Assembly: GCA_030628905.1 (NCBI GenBank) | Contig: DAOVQB010000093.1 | Location: forward strand, 1 to 16,121 | DNA: 16,121 nucleotides | From: DAOVQB01 sp023128935 | Lineage (GTDB): Bacteria; Eisenbacteria; RBG-16-71-46; CAIMUX01; WJJG01 | Reading direction: 5' to 3' | In this document: positions 1-6,039 of the stretch, one piece after another | How positions within the stretch are numbered: the stretch's first letter is position 1 | Layout: every line of letters starts with the position of its first letter | Program-made: the position numbers and the translations under genes | The notes under the pieces: model-generated | The model's input: the letters and a program-made list of their open reading frames with translations, nothing else | The model's database searches: none | Told to the model about the DNA's origin: nothing

Positions 1-461
1 CGGGGCGCGTACTCAGGTCAAGCAGGCCTGAACCACTCCGAGAGAAAAGCAGGGGCGGACGCCGGATGCAAAACGAAAGACATCCGGTGGATAGGGAAAG
101 TCTGTCTTGACACCCTCCCCCATAGAAGCAATTTGTTGCAGAAGATCCGAATGTCACATTAATTTGTTTCCGAGGATCTCCGGAAGAATCCTGTCCACTA
201 CCTCAGGAGGCGCTGCGCGGCTTGGCCGAGGTGGGCCACAGTCGCCGTGAAGGCCATGGCTCGTGGCTTGTGTGCAATCGGGAATGGGTTGAGGCTTATG
301 TGCAATTGCGATCGGTTCGGAATGGTCATCTACTTCCACTGCGAAGTATGGATCCACTGAACTGAGGGAGATGCGCTGCTATATTTGCTGGCGGGTTGCG
401 GCCAGATTCGCCTAGGGGTTTGCGCGCGGCTCCGAAAAGGCCGAACGGTTGGATTGGTTGG
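1..461. other. Left-edge stretch without a supported gene
   Basis: No gene with a ribosome-binding site or a recognisable protein was found here. A plus-strand frame is open from the window edge to a TAA at 160-162 (about 53 codons), and a minus-strand frame runs from 357 down to 154 (67 codons, GTG start, no Shine-Dalgarno). Neither gives a protein I recognise, and the composition (Pro, Arg and His rich) looks like chance reading of GC-rich DNA. The only visible structure is the small inverted repeat at 62-87. The stretch lies downstream of the minus-strand DUF2087 gene, so it may hold that transcript's 3' end. Confidence 0.5.
62..87. repeat. Small inverted repeat (7-bp arms)
   Basis: The arms CCGGATG (62-68) and CATCCGG (81-87) are perfect reverse complements around a 12-nt A-rich loop. 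No T-tract follows on either strand, so it is not a convincing Rho-independent terminator. It may be chance, or a protein-binding or RNA stem. Confidence 0.3.
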
Positions 462-902
462 TTACGTGAGGCGCTGGATGCCGGACCGAGCCGCGTGTTT
501 GCGCCGTCGTTGCGCGGCCGCGCCGCGGGCTTCCTGCACGGTAGCGACCACGTCAACGCCGTTCACCGCGGATTCAAAGTCCGTGGCAGCCGGCCCAGGG
601 GTGCACACGCGATAAAACCGGCCATCCGGCGGCCGCTCCAAGTATCCTTCGTCTACGAGAAGGCGGCGAAGGGTTGCGTGGTCGGTCTCGCAGCAGCGAC
701 CAATCTGCGCCAACCAGGATTTCAGCAGCTCATCCAACGCGGCTGGGGCATACGCATGCTCTGGATCCATTAGGAGAACGATGCTCTTTAGGAGAATTTG
801 GCGGTCGCGGGGGCGGCGTGGCAACCCGGCCCCGCCGCCACGGAGACACAGCGTCACAAGACGCTTCTTGAACTGCTCGGCGGTTATCAGTTCCTTTTCC
901 AC
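462..902 (-). CDS. DUF2087 domain-containing protein
   Basis: A 146-residue cytoplasmic protein of unknown function. The middle carries the DUF2087 signature: a helical stretch with DELLKSWL and then TLRRLLVDEGYLERPPDGRFYRV (about residues 60-105), matching the family pattern of an RR-LVD-x-G-x-L-x-R motif followed by a short DG-x-x-Y strand. The family looks like a small winged-helix-like domain and often occurs alone or fused to ArsR-type regulators; no extra domain is visible here. The last 40 residues are an Ala/Arg-rich tail with no family match that I recognise. The start is GTG at 902-900, because GGAGG lies 7 nt upstream on the minus strand. An ATG farther upstream at 992 has no such support and would add 30 unlikely residues. 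It lies 102 bp downstream of the aminotransferase gene on the same strand; co-transcription is possible but not shown. The family call is firm and the role unknown. Confidence 0.75.
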   Translation of the reverse strand: MEKELITAEQFKKRLVTLCLRGGGAGLPRRPRDRQILLKSIVLLMDPEHAYAPAALDELLKSWLAQIGRCCETDHATLRRLLVDEGYLERPPDGRFYRVCTPGPAATDFESAVNGVDVVATVQEARGAAAQRRRKHAARSGIQRLT

Positions 903-909
903 GATAGTT

Positions 910-914
910 CCTCC
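910..914 (-). promoter_or_regulatory. Ribosome-binding site deciding the DUF2087 start
   Basis: The minus strand reads GGAGG, then 7 nt, then GTG at 902-900. This is the best Shine-Dalgarno match in the region and places the start at an internal GTG rather than at the ATG at 992. Confidence 0.6.
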
Positions 915-1004
915 GCAGCACGAATCCGTCGGTGGTATGGGAGCCGATCTGGGATAGATCCTGGCCGTCAAACCTGACAATGCCTGTCGCATCTTGGCTG
1001 CTCT

Positions 1005-2168
1005 TCATGAATGATCAGGCCTCGAGCCTGCAGAGGCACTCTGCCGGGGGGCGTGTTTCTCGAGGATCTCTAGGAAAGCATCGCACACCAGTTGGATCTC
1101 CCGGGGCTGCAAGTTGTTGAAGAAGGGGAGTGCAATCGTGCGCGCAGCCAGCTCTTCGCACTTGGGGAAAGCGCCTGCCTGCAGTCCGAACTGCTCTGCC
1201 ATGTAGGGCTGAAGATGGATGGGCGTGAAGTAGTTGCTGCACTCGATGCCCCGGTCACGTAGGGCGCCTAGAACGGCATCTCGATCCTCGCGTGAGAACT
1301 CCTCAGTCAGGGCAACCACGAAGACGAACCAACTCTTTTCCACGCCGGGCGGGATTTGTTGAAAGCGCAGCCACGGAACATCCCGGAGCCGCCGCATGTA
1401 ATTGGCCGCCACGGTGGCGCGCTTCTCGAGGATTTCATCGATACGTTCAAGCTGGGCAAGTCCGAGGGCCGCGGAGATGTCACTCAGCCGGTAGTTGAAT
1501 CCCAGTCGTTCGTGATTGAGCCACCCGCCGCTCTCGGAGCGGCCCTGGTTGCGCAGTGAGCGGCAGAGTGCCGCAATGTCCGCGTCGTCCGTGAGCAGGA
1601 CGCCACCCTCGCCAGTCGTGATCTGCTTGTTGGGGTAGAAGGCCAGCACAGAGATCTGGGCCAGTTTGCCGACGCGCTGGTTGCCGCTCTGGGCGCCAAT
1701 TGCCTCGCAGGCATCCTCCAGCACCCAGAGTCCATGGTCGGAGGCAAAGCGACCGATCCTCTCCATGTCGCAGGGCAGGCCGAAGACATGCACCGGGATG
1801 ATGCCCTTTGTGCGGGAGGTCAACGCGGTTTCCAGCGCGGCCGGCTCTAGGTTCCAGGTGGATGGACTTATGTCGATGAACTTGGGCGTGCCGCGGACAT
1901 AGAGCACACAGTTGGCTGAGGCGACGAAAGAGAAGGGGGTAGTGATGACCTCATCGCCTTCCTCTGCACCAAGCGCGAGGAGTGCCAGGTGGAGAGCGCT
2001 GGTGCCGCTGTTGACGGCCACTGCGTGAGCTCGGCCGTGGTAGGCGGCTATACGTTCCTCGAACGCCCGCAATGTGGGCCCGAGGGCCAGGTGACGCGTC
2101 AGCAGGACCTCTTGGACGGCCTGGCGCTCTGCCTGGGTCAAGTCCGGAGCCGAAAGAGGGATCTTCAA
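1005..2168 (-). CDS. DegT/DnrJ/EryC1/StrS-family PLP-dependent sugar aminotransferase
   Basis: A cytoplasmic fold-type I aminotransferase of 387 residues, the usual family length. Members transfer an amino group, generally from glutamate, to a keto group on a nucleotide-activated sugar. Visible landmarks are the phosphate-binding NSGTSALHLAL (53-63), the cofactor-ring region with EDACEAIGA (D152 as the pyridine-N aspartate) and the PLP-binding lysine K181 in FYPNKQITTGEGG. A C-terminal domain with GIECSNYFTPIHLQPY follows, which is typical of the sugar-aminotransferase branch. The start is TTG at 2168-2166, preceded by a strong GGGGAGG 6 nt upstream. It is transcribed away from the plus-strand glycosyltransferase cluster. 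A likely substrate is the 4-keto-6-deoxy product of the FlaA1/WbpM-type dehydratase at 6040, which would make a 4-amino sugar nucleotide; that pairing is inferred from co-location. 3-Amino sugar synthesis or a perosamine-type product are alternatives that the sequence alone cannot separate. Confidence 0.93.
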   Translation of the reverse strand: MKIPLSAPDLTQAERQAVQEVLLTRHLALGPTLRAFEERIAAYHGRAHAVAVNSGTSALHLALLALGAEEGDEVITTPFSFVASANCVLYVRGTPKFIDISPSTWNLEPAALETALTSRTKGIIPVHVFGLPCDMERIGRFASDHGLWVLEDACEAIGAQSGNQRVGKLAQISVLAFYPNKQITTGEGGVLLTDDADIAALCRSLRNQGRSESGGWLNHERLGFNYRLSDISAALGLAQLERIDEILEKRATVAANYMRRLRDVPWLRFQQIPPGVEKSWFVFVVALTEEFSREDRDAVLGALRDRGIECSNYFTPIHLQPYMAEQFGLQAGAFPKCEELAARTIALPFFNNLQPREIQLVCDAFLEILEKHAPRQSASAGSRPDHS

Positions 2169-2543
2169 TTGTTACCTCCCCAGTCACTTCTAACACTGAC
2201 ACGCACGCGCAACCGCTCACAAGGAGATTCCCCACTGGATGCGCCTTGTGGGATGTCAGCGGATGTGGTTCATTTGGCCCGCTGGCGCAGGAGGGCGTGG
2301 CTTGGCAGGCCACATGCTCGGGGGTTCACGAGTGAGGTCTAGGCGGCGCGGACGGTGCACTCTGGTTGGCGAGCGAGCCTGGGGCCGGGCGGACTACGTG
2401 CTCGGCTTGGCAAGTAAGACTGAGGCTGAGGGAATGGCTTGCCCAAATTCTTGGATCAGGCGGGTGCTGGATACGACGCATGATCGGGTAGCTGGGGTGT
2501 CTCGAGAGCGGGGAGCGCAGCTCCCCAAGGGAAGGGAAGGACT
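2169..2543. other. Divergent intergenic region
   Basis: This 375-bp spacer separates the minus-strand aminotransferase from the plus-strand glycosyltransferase cluster, so it should hold both promoters and any shared operator. I could not pick a convincing -35/-10 pair on either strand; the DNA is GC-rich throughout. A plus-strand open frame (2239-2565) crosses it, but it lacks a ribosome-binding site and codes for an Arg/Gly/Trp-rich sequence without family resemblance, so I do not call it a gene. A weak inverted repeat (GAGTG at 2330-2334 and CACTC at 2358-2362) is present and may be chance. Confidence 0.5.
2175..2181 (-). promoter_or_regulatory. Strong ribosome-binding site for a TTG start
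   Basis: The minus strand reads GGGGAGG, a 6-nt spacer (TAACAA) and then TTG at 2168-2166. The strong Shine-Dalgarno supports this non-ATG start for the aminotransferase and fits the conserved N-terminal KIPLSAPDL segment. Confidence 0.7.
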
Positions 2544-3734
2544 GTGGGGCTTGGCGGCTGGTTGAGCCATGTGGTCTTTGCCACAGTCCTCACGCTGGCG
2601 TATTTGGGCGCACTGACCAGGCTGCGCCGGCAGGATGAGAGGCTGCTGCGCGCCGGATTGGTGGTCCTCGCAGCCAAGGTGCTCTTCGTTCTGGCTTTCG
2701 TGCTCATCTGGCCAGATAGGATTGTCCACAAGGATGCTGGCCGGTACTTCCACGAGATGCAGCTGATTGCCCAGTACCCGTGGCTCTGGAACCCGCTGAC
2801 GGGTCACGGACCTGGCTATCATGCGTCTGCGAAGCTGGGCATGTCCTACGTTTATGGGTGGCTATTCTGGCTGTTTCACGTCCGTTCCATAGCAGCGGCC
2901 CTGATGCTGAATGTCTTTTTCGCATGCCTGACGAGCCTGGCGGTATATCATTTGACCCACCGCATTGGAGAGTCGCGGAAGCTGGCGGTCTCAGCCATGC
3001 TGCTCTCGGCCATCTATCCCGAGACACTTTACTGGAGTGGGCGTATCCTGCGTGAGAACTTCACGCTGCTGCTGGTTCCCTGTCTGTTCCTCAGCATGCT
3101 GGCGCTCTTCGAGAAGCCAACGGTCCGTCGCAGCGTTGCCTTTGCCCTTCTAAGCGTGACAGTTGTGGCCACGCGGGTTCAGCTCATTCTGTTTGTACCT
3201 CTCATCCTGCTGATGTTTCTGTTTGTGGGCAGGCAGAGAGCGTGGAAGAAGGCCTGCTATGTCCTTGCCTTTCTGGCGCCCATATGCCTGGCTGCTCCAT
3301 TTGTCGGTTACTTGCTGGATCAGACGGTGTGCAATCAGGGTGGGCAGTATCTTGCGTGCGACCCTTCATTTTGGAGCGGCAAGCTGTTGGCTGGAATAAT
3401 GAACCTGCCGCTGGTGCTCTCTCTGGTTCCCAAGATGGGACATGGGCCCGAGGGCTATCTGATGCTGCCCTTCACGGTCTGGTTGTTTGCGATGTTGGCG
3501 ATGATGGTCTTTCGATTCAAGGCCGTTTTCCGCAGGCGCACGCGAGAGGCGCTCCTGCTCTTCGTTCCCTGCGCCATATACCTTTGGATGCTGGCCATGC
3601 AGGATGCCATCAACATCCGGTATCGCGTGTCCGTCATGCCGGTCCTGCTGCCACTGGGAGTGGTGTCGTGCTCCCACTTCTGGGGTCAATGGAAGGCTCG
3701 CTGGATGACCCGGAGGAGGAGTTCTCCTGGATGA
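2544..3734 (+). CDS. Polytopic membrane protein, GT-C/PMT-like glycosyltransferase candidate
   Basis: A 396-residue integral membrane protein with roughly nine or ten hydrophobic segments; clear ones lie near residues 9-24, 38-56, 107-120, 130-170, 185-230, 235-260, 310-327 and 338-352. After the second helix an extracytoplasmic loop has the sequence HKDAGRYFHEM (about 62-72). An acidic residue in this first loop is the hallmark of GT-C enzymes (ArnT, PMT and related families), which use polyprenyl-phosphate sugars outside the membrane. This suggests a GT-C sugar transferase, but no family-specific motif settles it; an O-antigen polymerase-like or oligosaccharide-processing membrane protein is the alternative. 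The start is GTG at 2544 with AAGG a few bases upstream. The last residues (WMTRRRSSPG) and the stop come from the first copy of a 26-bp tandem duplication. It is the first gene of a tight trio with the GT4 transferase and the methyltransferase. Confidence 0.75.
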   Translation: MGLGGWLSHVVFATVLTLAYLGALTRLRRQDERLLRAGLVVLAAKVLFVLAFVLIWPDRIVHKDAGRYFHEMQLIAQYPWLWNPLTGHGPGYHASAKLGMSYVYGWLFWLFHVRSIAAALMLNVFFACLTSLAVYHLTHRIGESRKLAVSAMLLSAIYPETLYWSGRILRENFTLLLVPCLFLSMLALFEKPTVRRSVAFALLSVTVVATRVQLILFVPLILLMFLFVGRQRAWKKACYVLAFLAPICLAAPFVGYLLDQTVCNQGGQYLACDPSFWSGKLLAGIMNLPLVLSLVPKMGHGPEGYLMLPFTVWLFAMLAMMVFRFKAVFRRRTREALLLFVPCAIYLWMLAMQDAINIRYRVSVMPVLLPLGVVSCSHFWGQWKARWMTRRRSSPG

Positions 3735-3751
3735 CCCGGGGGAGGAGTTCT
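3701..3751 (+). repeat. 26-bp tandem duplication at a gene junction
   Basis: Two 25-base copies at 3701-3725 and 3727-3751 differ at one base (CGGAGGAGG versus CGGGGGAGG) and are set 26 bp apart. Because 26 is not a multiple of 3, the second copy is read in another frame and supplies the TGA (3732-3734) that ends the membrane-protein gene. The second copy's GGAGG also serves as the ribosome-binding site of the next gene, whose GTG starts at 3754. Confidence 0.85.
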
Positions 3752-3753
3752 CA

Positions 3754-5034
3754 GTGAAGATCTTCTATCTCTCGAGTTCGATCATTCCCTCACGGCAGGC
3801 CAATGCGGTCCATGTCATGCAGATGTGCCAGGCATTTGCGGAGCGAGGGCATGAGGTCGTCCTATTCGCGCGCATGGGTGATGAACAGGCGGTCGACGTC
3901 CATGAGGTCTATGGTGTGCGCAGCTGTTTTGCGATTCGGCGACATCCGTGGCCGAGGGTGCGGGGCTTGGGTGGGTTGCTCTATGGCCGTCGTGTGCGAC
4001 GGGCGCTTAGCGCGCAGCGGCAGCCGGATTTGTTCTACGCCCGAGACTTATACAGCGCCTTTTCGCTGGGGAGTTGTGGGCGGCCGATGATTTATGAGGC
4101 TCATTCGCCACCTGCAAATCTACTGAGGCGGTCAATGGAGGGACGGCTGTTCAAGCGGGCTGGTTTTCGCTGGTTGGTGGTCATCTCAGGCGCGCTCAAG
4201 ACCGAGTATCTGCGGCTCTTTCCCGATCTGGCTCCCGAAAAAGTACGTGTCGCCCATGATGGTGCCAACGATCCGCTTCGCGCGCCGGGGTACCGGGCGG
4301 GACCGGGGTCCTTCAAAGGGGGCGAGCCCGGCACGGGGCTACCTGGCGGACGGGCATTTGAGCCTCAGAGAACGCTCGCAGGGGGGAAGGTTGGAGGGCC
4401 TGCCGGGCTGGTTGAGCGCACAGGAGCGGATCAGGGCGGGTCAACAATGAGTGACGGGCGAGCACTGCACGTGGGCTATGTCGGCCACCTGTATCCGGGG
4501 CGTGGCATGGAGGTCATCGTTGAGCTGGCGCGCGGCTTCCCAGAGGTGACATTCCATATAGTGGGGGGGGCAGAGCAGGATCTGGCGCACTGGAAAGCTG
4601 TCTGCCAAAGCGCGGCCAACGTCCGGTTTCACGGATTTATTCCACACGGGGCACTCGGAAGCTTCTATAAGGGCTTTGACATCGTTCTGGCGCCCTACCA
4701 GAGGGAGGTGTCGGGTCCGGGGGGAAAGGGCGATACGAGCCGCTGGATGTCGCCATTGAAGGTCTTTGAATACATGGCGCACGGGAAACCAATCATCTGC
4801 TCGGATATGCCGGTTCTGCACGAGGTGTTGCAGGATAGGACCAACAGCCTATTGGTCGATCCCGGGGATGCGGCCGCCTGGAAGGCGGCGCTGGCCGAAC
4901 TGCTCGCATCCGCGGATCTGCGCAGCACACTCGGAAGGGCTGCCCGTAAGGCGTTTCTGGAGCGCTACACATGGGGCGTGAGGAGTGAGTACGTCTTGGA
5001 GGGCGTTTTGCCTGGGAGTGGAACGGGGGGCTAA
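3754..5034 (+). CDS. Family 4 glycosyltransferase (GT-B fold)
   Basis: A 426-residue cytoplasmic glycosyltransferase that moves a sugar from a nucleotide donor to a growing glycan. The N-terminal Rossmann half opens with KIFYLSSSIIPSRQANAVHVMQMCQAF, a typical acceptor-side GT4 start, and includes YEAHSPP near 115. The C-terminal half begins at HVGYVGHLYPGRGME (239-253). It contains GFIPHGALGSFYKGFDIVLAPY and then SPLKVFEYMAHGKPIICSD, with E339 as the first acidic residue of the family's E-x7-E donor-binding motif. The start is GTG at 3754, with GGAGG about 8 nt upstream inside the duplicated repeat. The linker between the halves (about 172-238) is unusually long, roughly 70 residues from HDGAND to HVGYVGH against about 30-35 in many relatives, and is Gly, Pro and Arg rich. 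It is 19 nt behind the membrane protein gene and overlaps the methyltransferase start by one base (TAATG), so the three are probably one transcript. Family is firm; donor and acceptor are unknown. Confidence 0.92.
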   Translation: MKIFYLSSSIIPSRQANAVHVMQMCQAFAERGHEVVLFARMGDEQAVDVHEVYGVRSCFAIRRHPWPRVRGLGGLLYGRRVRRALSAQRQPDLFYARDLYSAFSLGSCGRPMIYEAHSPPANLLRRSMEGRLFKRAGFRWLVVISGALKTEYLRLFPDLAPEKVRVAHDGANDPLRAPGYRAGPGSFKGGEPGTGLPGGRAFEPQRTLAGGKVGGPAGLVERTGADQGGSTMSDGRALHVGYVGHLYPGRGMEVIVELARGFPEVTFHIVGGAEQDLAHWKAVCQSAANVRFHGFIPHGALGSFYKGFDIVLAPYQREVSGPGGKGDTSRWMSPLKVFEYMAHGKPIICSDMPVLHEVLQDRTNSLLVDPGDAAAWKAALAELLASADLRSTLGRAARKAFLERYTWGVRSEYVLEGVLPGSGTGG

Positions 5035-5792
5035 TGACCGCGCGTGACCTGGACATTCCCGATCTGGCAGCAGTGTTTGGGCTCTCGGAGACGAAGATGC
5101 GGCGGCGCGTCTACCGCTTCGAGAAGCTGCTCGGTGGGATCGGAGTGGCCGGCAAGAGGGTGCTGGAAGTGGGTGCGGGAGATGGCGTCTTCAGCTGCCT
5201 GTTGAGCTTGTGGGGCGCGCGATCGGTGATCTCCCTCGAGCCGGAGCAGGAGGGCCATGATGCCGGTGCGCTGGCGAGGTTCACGGCAAATGTCAGAACG
5301 CTGAAGCTCGAGAATGTCACGCCGATGGCAACCACACTGCAGGCCTATGACGCCCCACTGGGCGGATTTGACCTCATCATCAGCGTGGCCTCAGTGAACC
5401 ATCTCGACGAGGAGTCCTGCATCGGGCTGCCGGGGAGTGCGGCCGCGCGGAAGAGCTATATTGAACTGTTCAGAAAATTCCATGATGCCCTGACGGACGG
5501 GGGCCTGCTGATCGCCGCCGACTGTGGAAGAGCCAATCTCTTCGCCTGGCCCGCGCGTCGCCTGGGCATCCGCAATCCTCTGGCACCGACCGTGGAGTGG
5601 TGGAAGCACCAGCAGCCCCGGGTGTGGGGTGAGCTTCTGGCAGCAGCCGGGTTCTCGCGATGCTCGTGGAGATGGGTGTTCCCATCACCGCTGTGGCTGG
5701 GGGCAGACAGGCTCTTGAGCAATGCCCCCTTGGCATACCTCTCGACTTCCTTTTTTGTCCTCAACGCTCAGAGAACCGGGCATATGGTCTGA
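5034..5792 (+). CDS. Class I SAM-dependent methyltransferase
   Basis: A 252-residue Rossmann-fold methyltransferase. Motif I is VLEVGAGDGVFS (43-54), the SAM-binding glycine loop, and an acidic residue ends the second strand (SLEP, E69), where the ribose hydroxyls are held. FDLIISVASVNHLDE (about 112-126) is the usual post-II/motif IV strand, and the core closes with DGGLLIAADCGR. The C-terminal third (WWKHQQPRVWGELLAAAGF) resembles the substrate end of small-molecule methyltransferases. The ATG at 5034 overlaps the stop of the upstream glycosyltransferase (TAATG), implying translational coupling and a role in the same pathway, most simply methylation of a sugar or a glycan end. That substrate is inferred from context; nothing in the sequence identifies it. 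Confidence 0.88.
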   Translation: MTARDLDIPDLAAVFGLSETKMRRRVYRFEKLLGGIGVAGKRVLEVGAGDGVFSCLLSLWGARSVISLEPEQEGHDAGALARFTANVRTLKLENVTPMATTLQAYDAPLGGFDLIISVASVNHLDEESCIGLPGSAAARKSYIELFRKFHDALTDGGLLIAADCGRANLFAWPARRLGIRNPLAPTVEWWKHQQPRVWGELLAAAGFSRCSWRWVFPSPLWLGADRLLSNAPLAYLSTSFFVLNAQRTGHMV

Positions 5793-5828
5793 GGACTGGG
5801 CCCAGAAGCTCGGTTCTGTGGTCTGAGG
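5785..5828. repeat. Direct repeat and palindrome around the methyltransferase stop
   Basis: TGGTCTGAGG occurs at 5785-5794 (spanning the stop codon) and again at 5819-5828, 34 bp apart. Between them lies a perfect 10-bp palindrome CTGGGCCCAG (5796-5805). A longer pair, AGAACCG at 5772-5778 and CGGTTCT at 5811-5817, could fold into an extended hairpin around the stop, and TTTT follows the second repeat at 5829-5832. This may be a transcript-end structure, but the stem is irregular and the T-run short. Confidence 0.35.
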
Positions 5829-5970
5829 TTTTAACGCAGAGGTTCGGGCCTGTAATCTTGACCCTTGATTCACAGCATGCGGAATGCGCACGCGAGCGCG
5901 GAAAGCCGGGGTTGCGGGAAGAATCCTGGACAGCGATTGCCTGAGGCCTCAAACTGTCACGGTCTCCTGT

Positions 5971-5990
5971 CAGCGTCTCTCAGCGTCTCT
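5971..5990. repeat. 10-bp perfect tandem duplication upstream of the dehydratase gene
   Basis: CAGCGTCTCT is repeated exactly twice, 50-70 bp upstream of the dehydratase start. A 10-bp period puts both copies on the same face of the helix, as expected of paired regulator sites, although replication slippage explains it equally well. No good -10/-35 promoter was found in the 5793-6039 gap. Confidence 0.6.
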
Positions 5991-6039
5991 TTGAGGAAAG
6001 CGCAGAAGGGACTTGCTCATCTAGGGATTGGGACTTTTA

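Noticed and set aside
1..162. Plus-strand frame open at the left edge
   Set aside because: About 53 codons without recognisable sequence or conserved features; it could be the tail of a gene outside the window, but nothing supports it.
154..357. Minus-strand 67-codon frame ending in EVVDRILPEILGNKLM
   Set aside because: The last residues look protein-like, but the GTG start has no Shine-Dalgarno and the rest matches nothing I recognise. The similarity to the end of the DegT protein (FLEILEKHA) is too short to call a duplicated fragment.
2239..2565. Plus-strand frame of 108 codons in the divergent gap
   Set aside because: No ribosome-binding site, unusual Arg/Gly/Trp-rich content and overlap with the supported GTG start at 2544.
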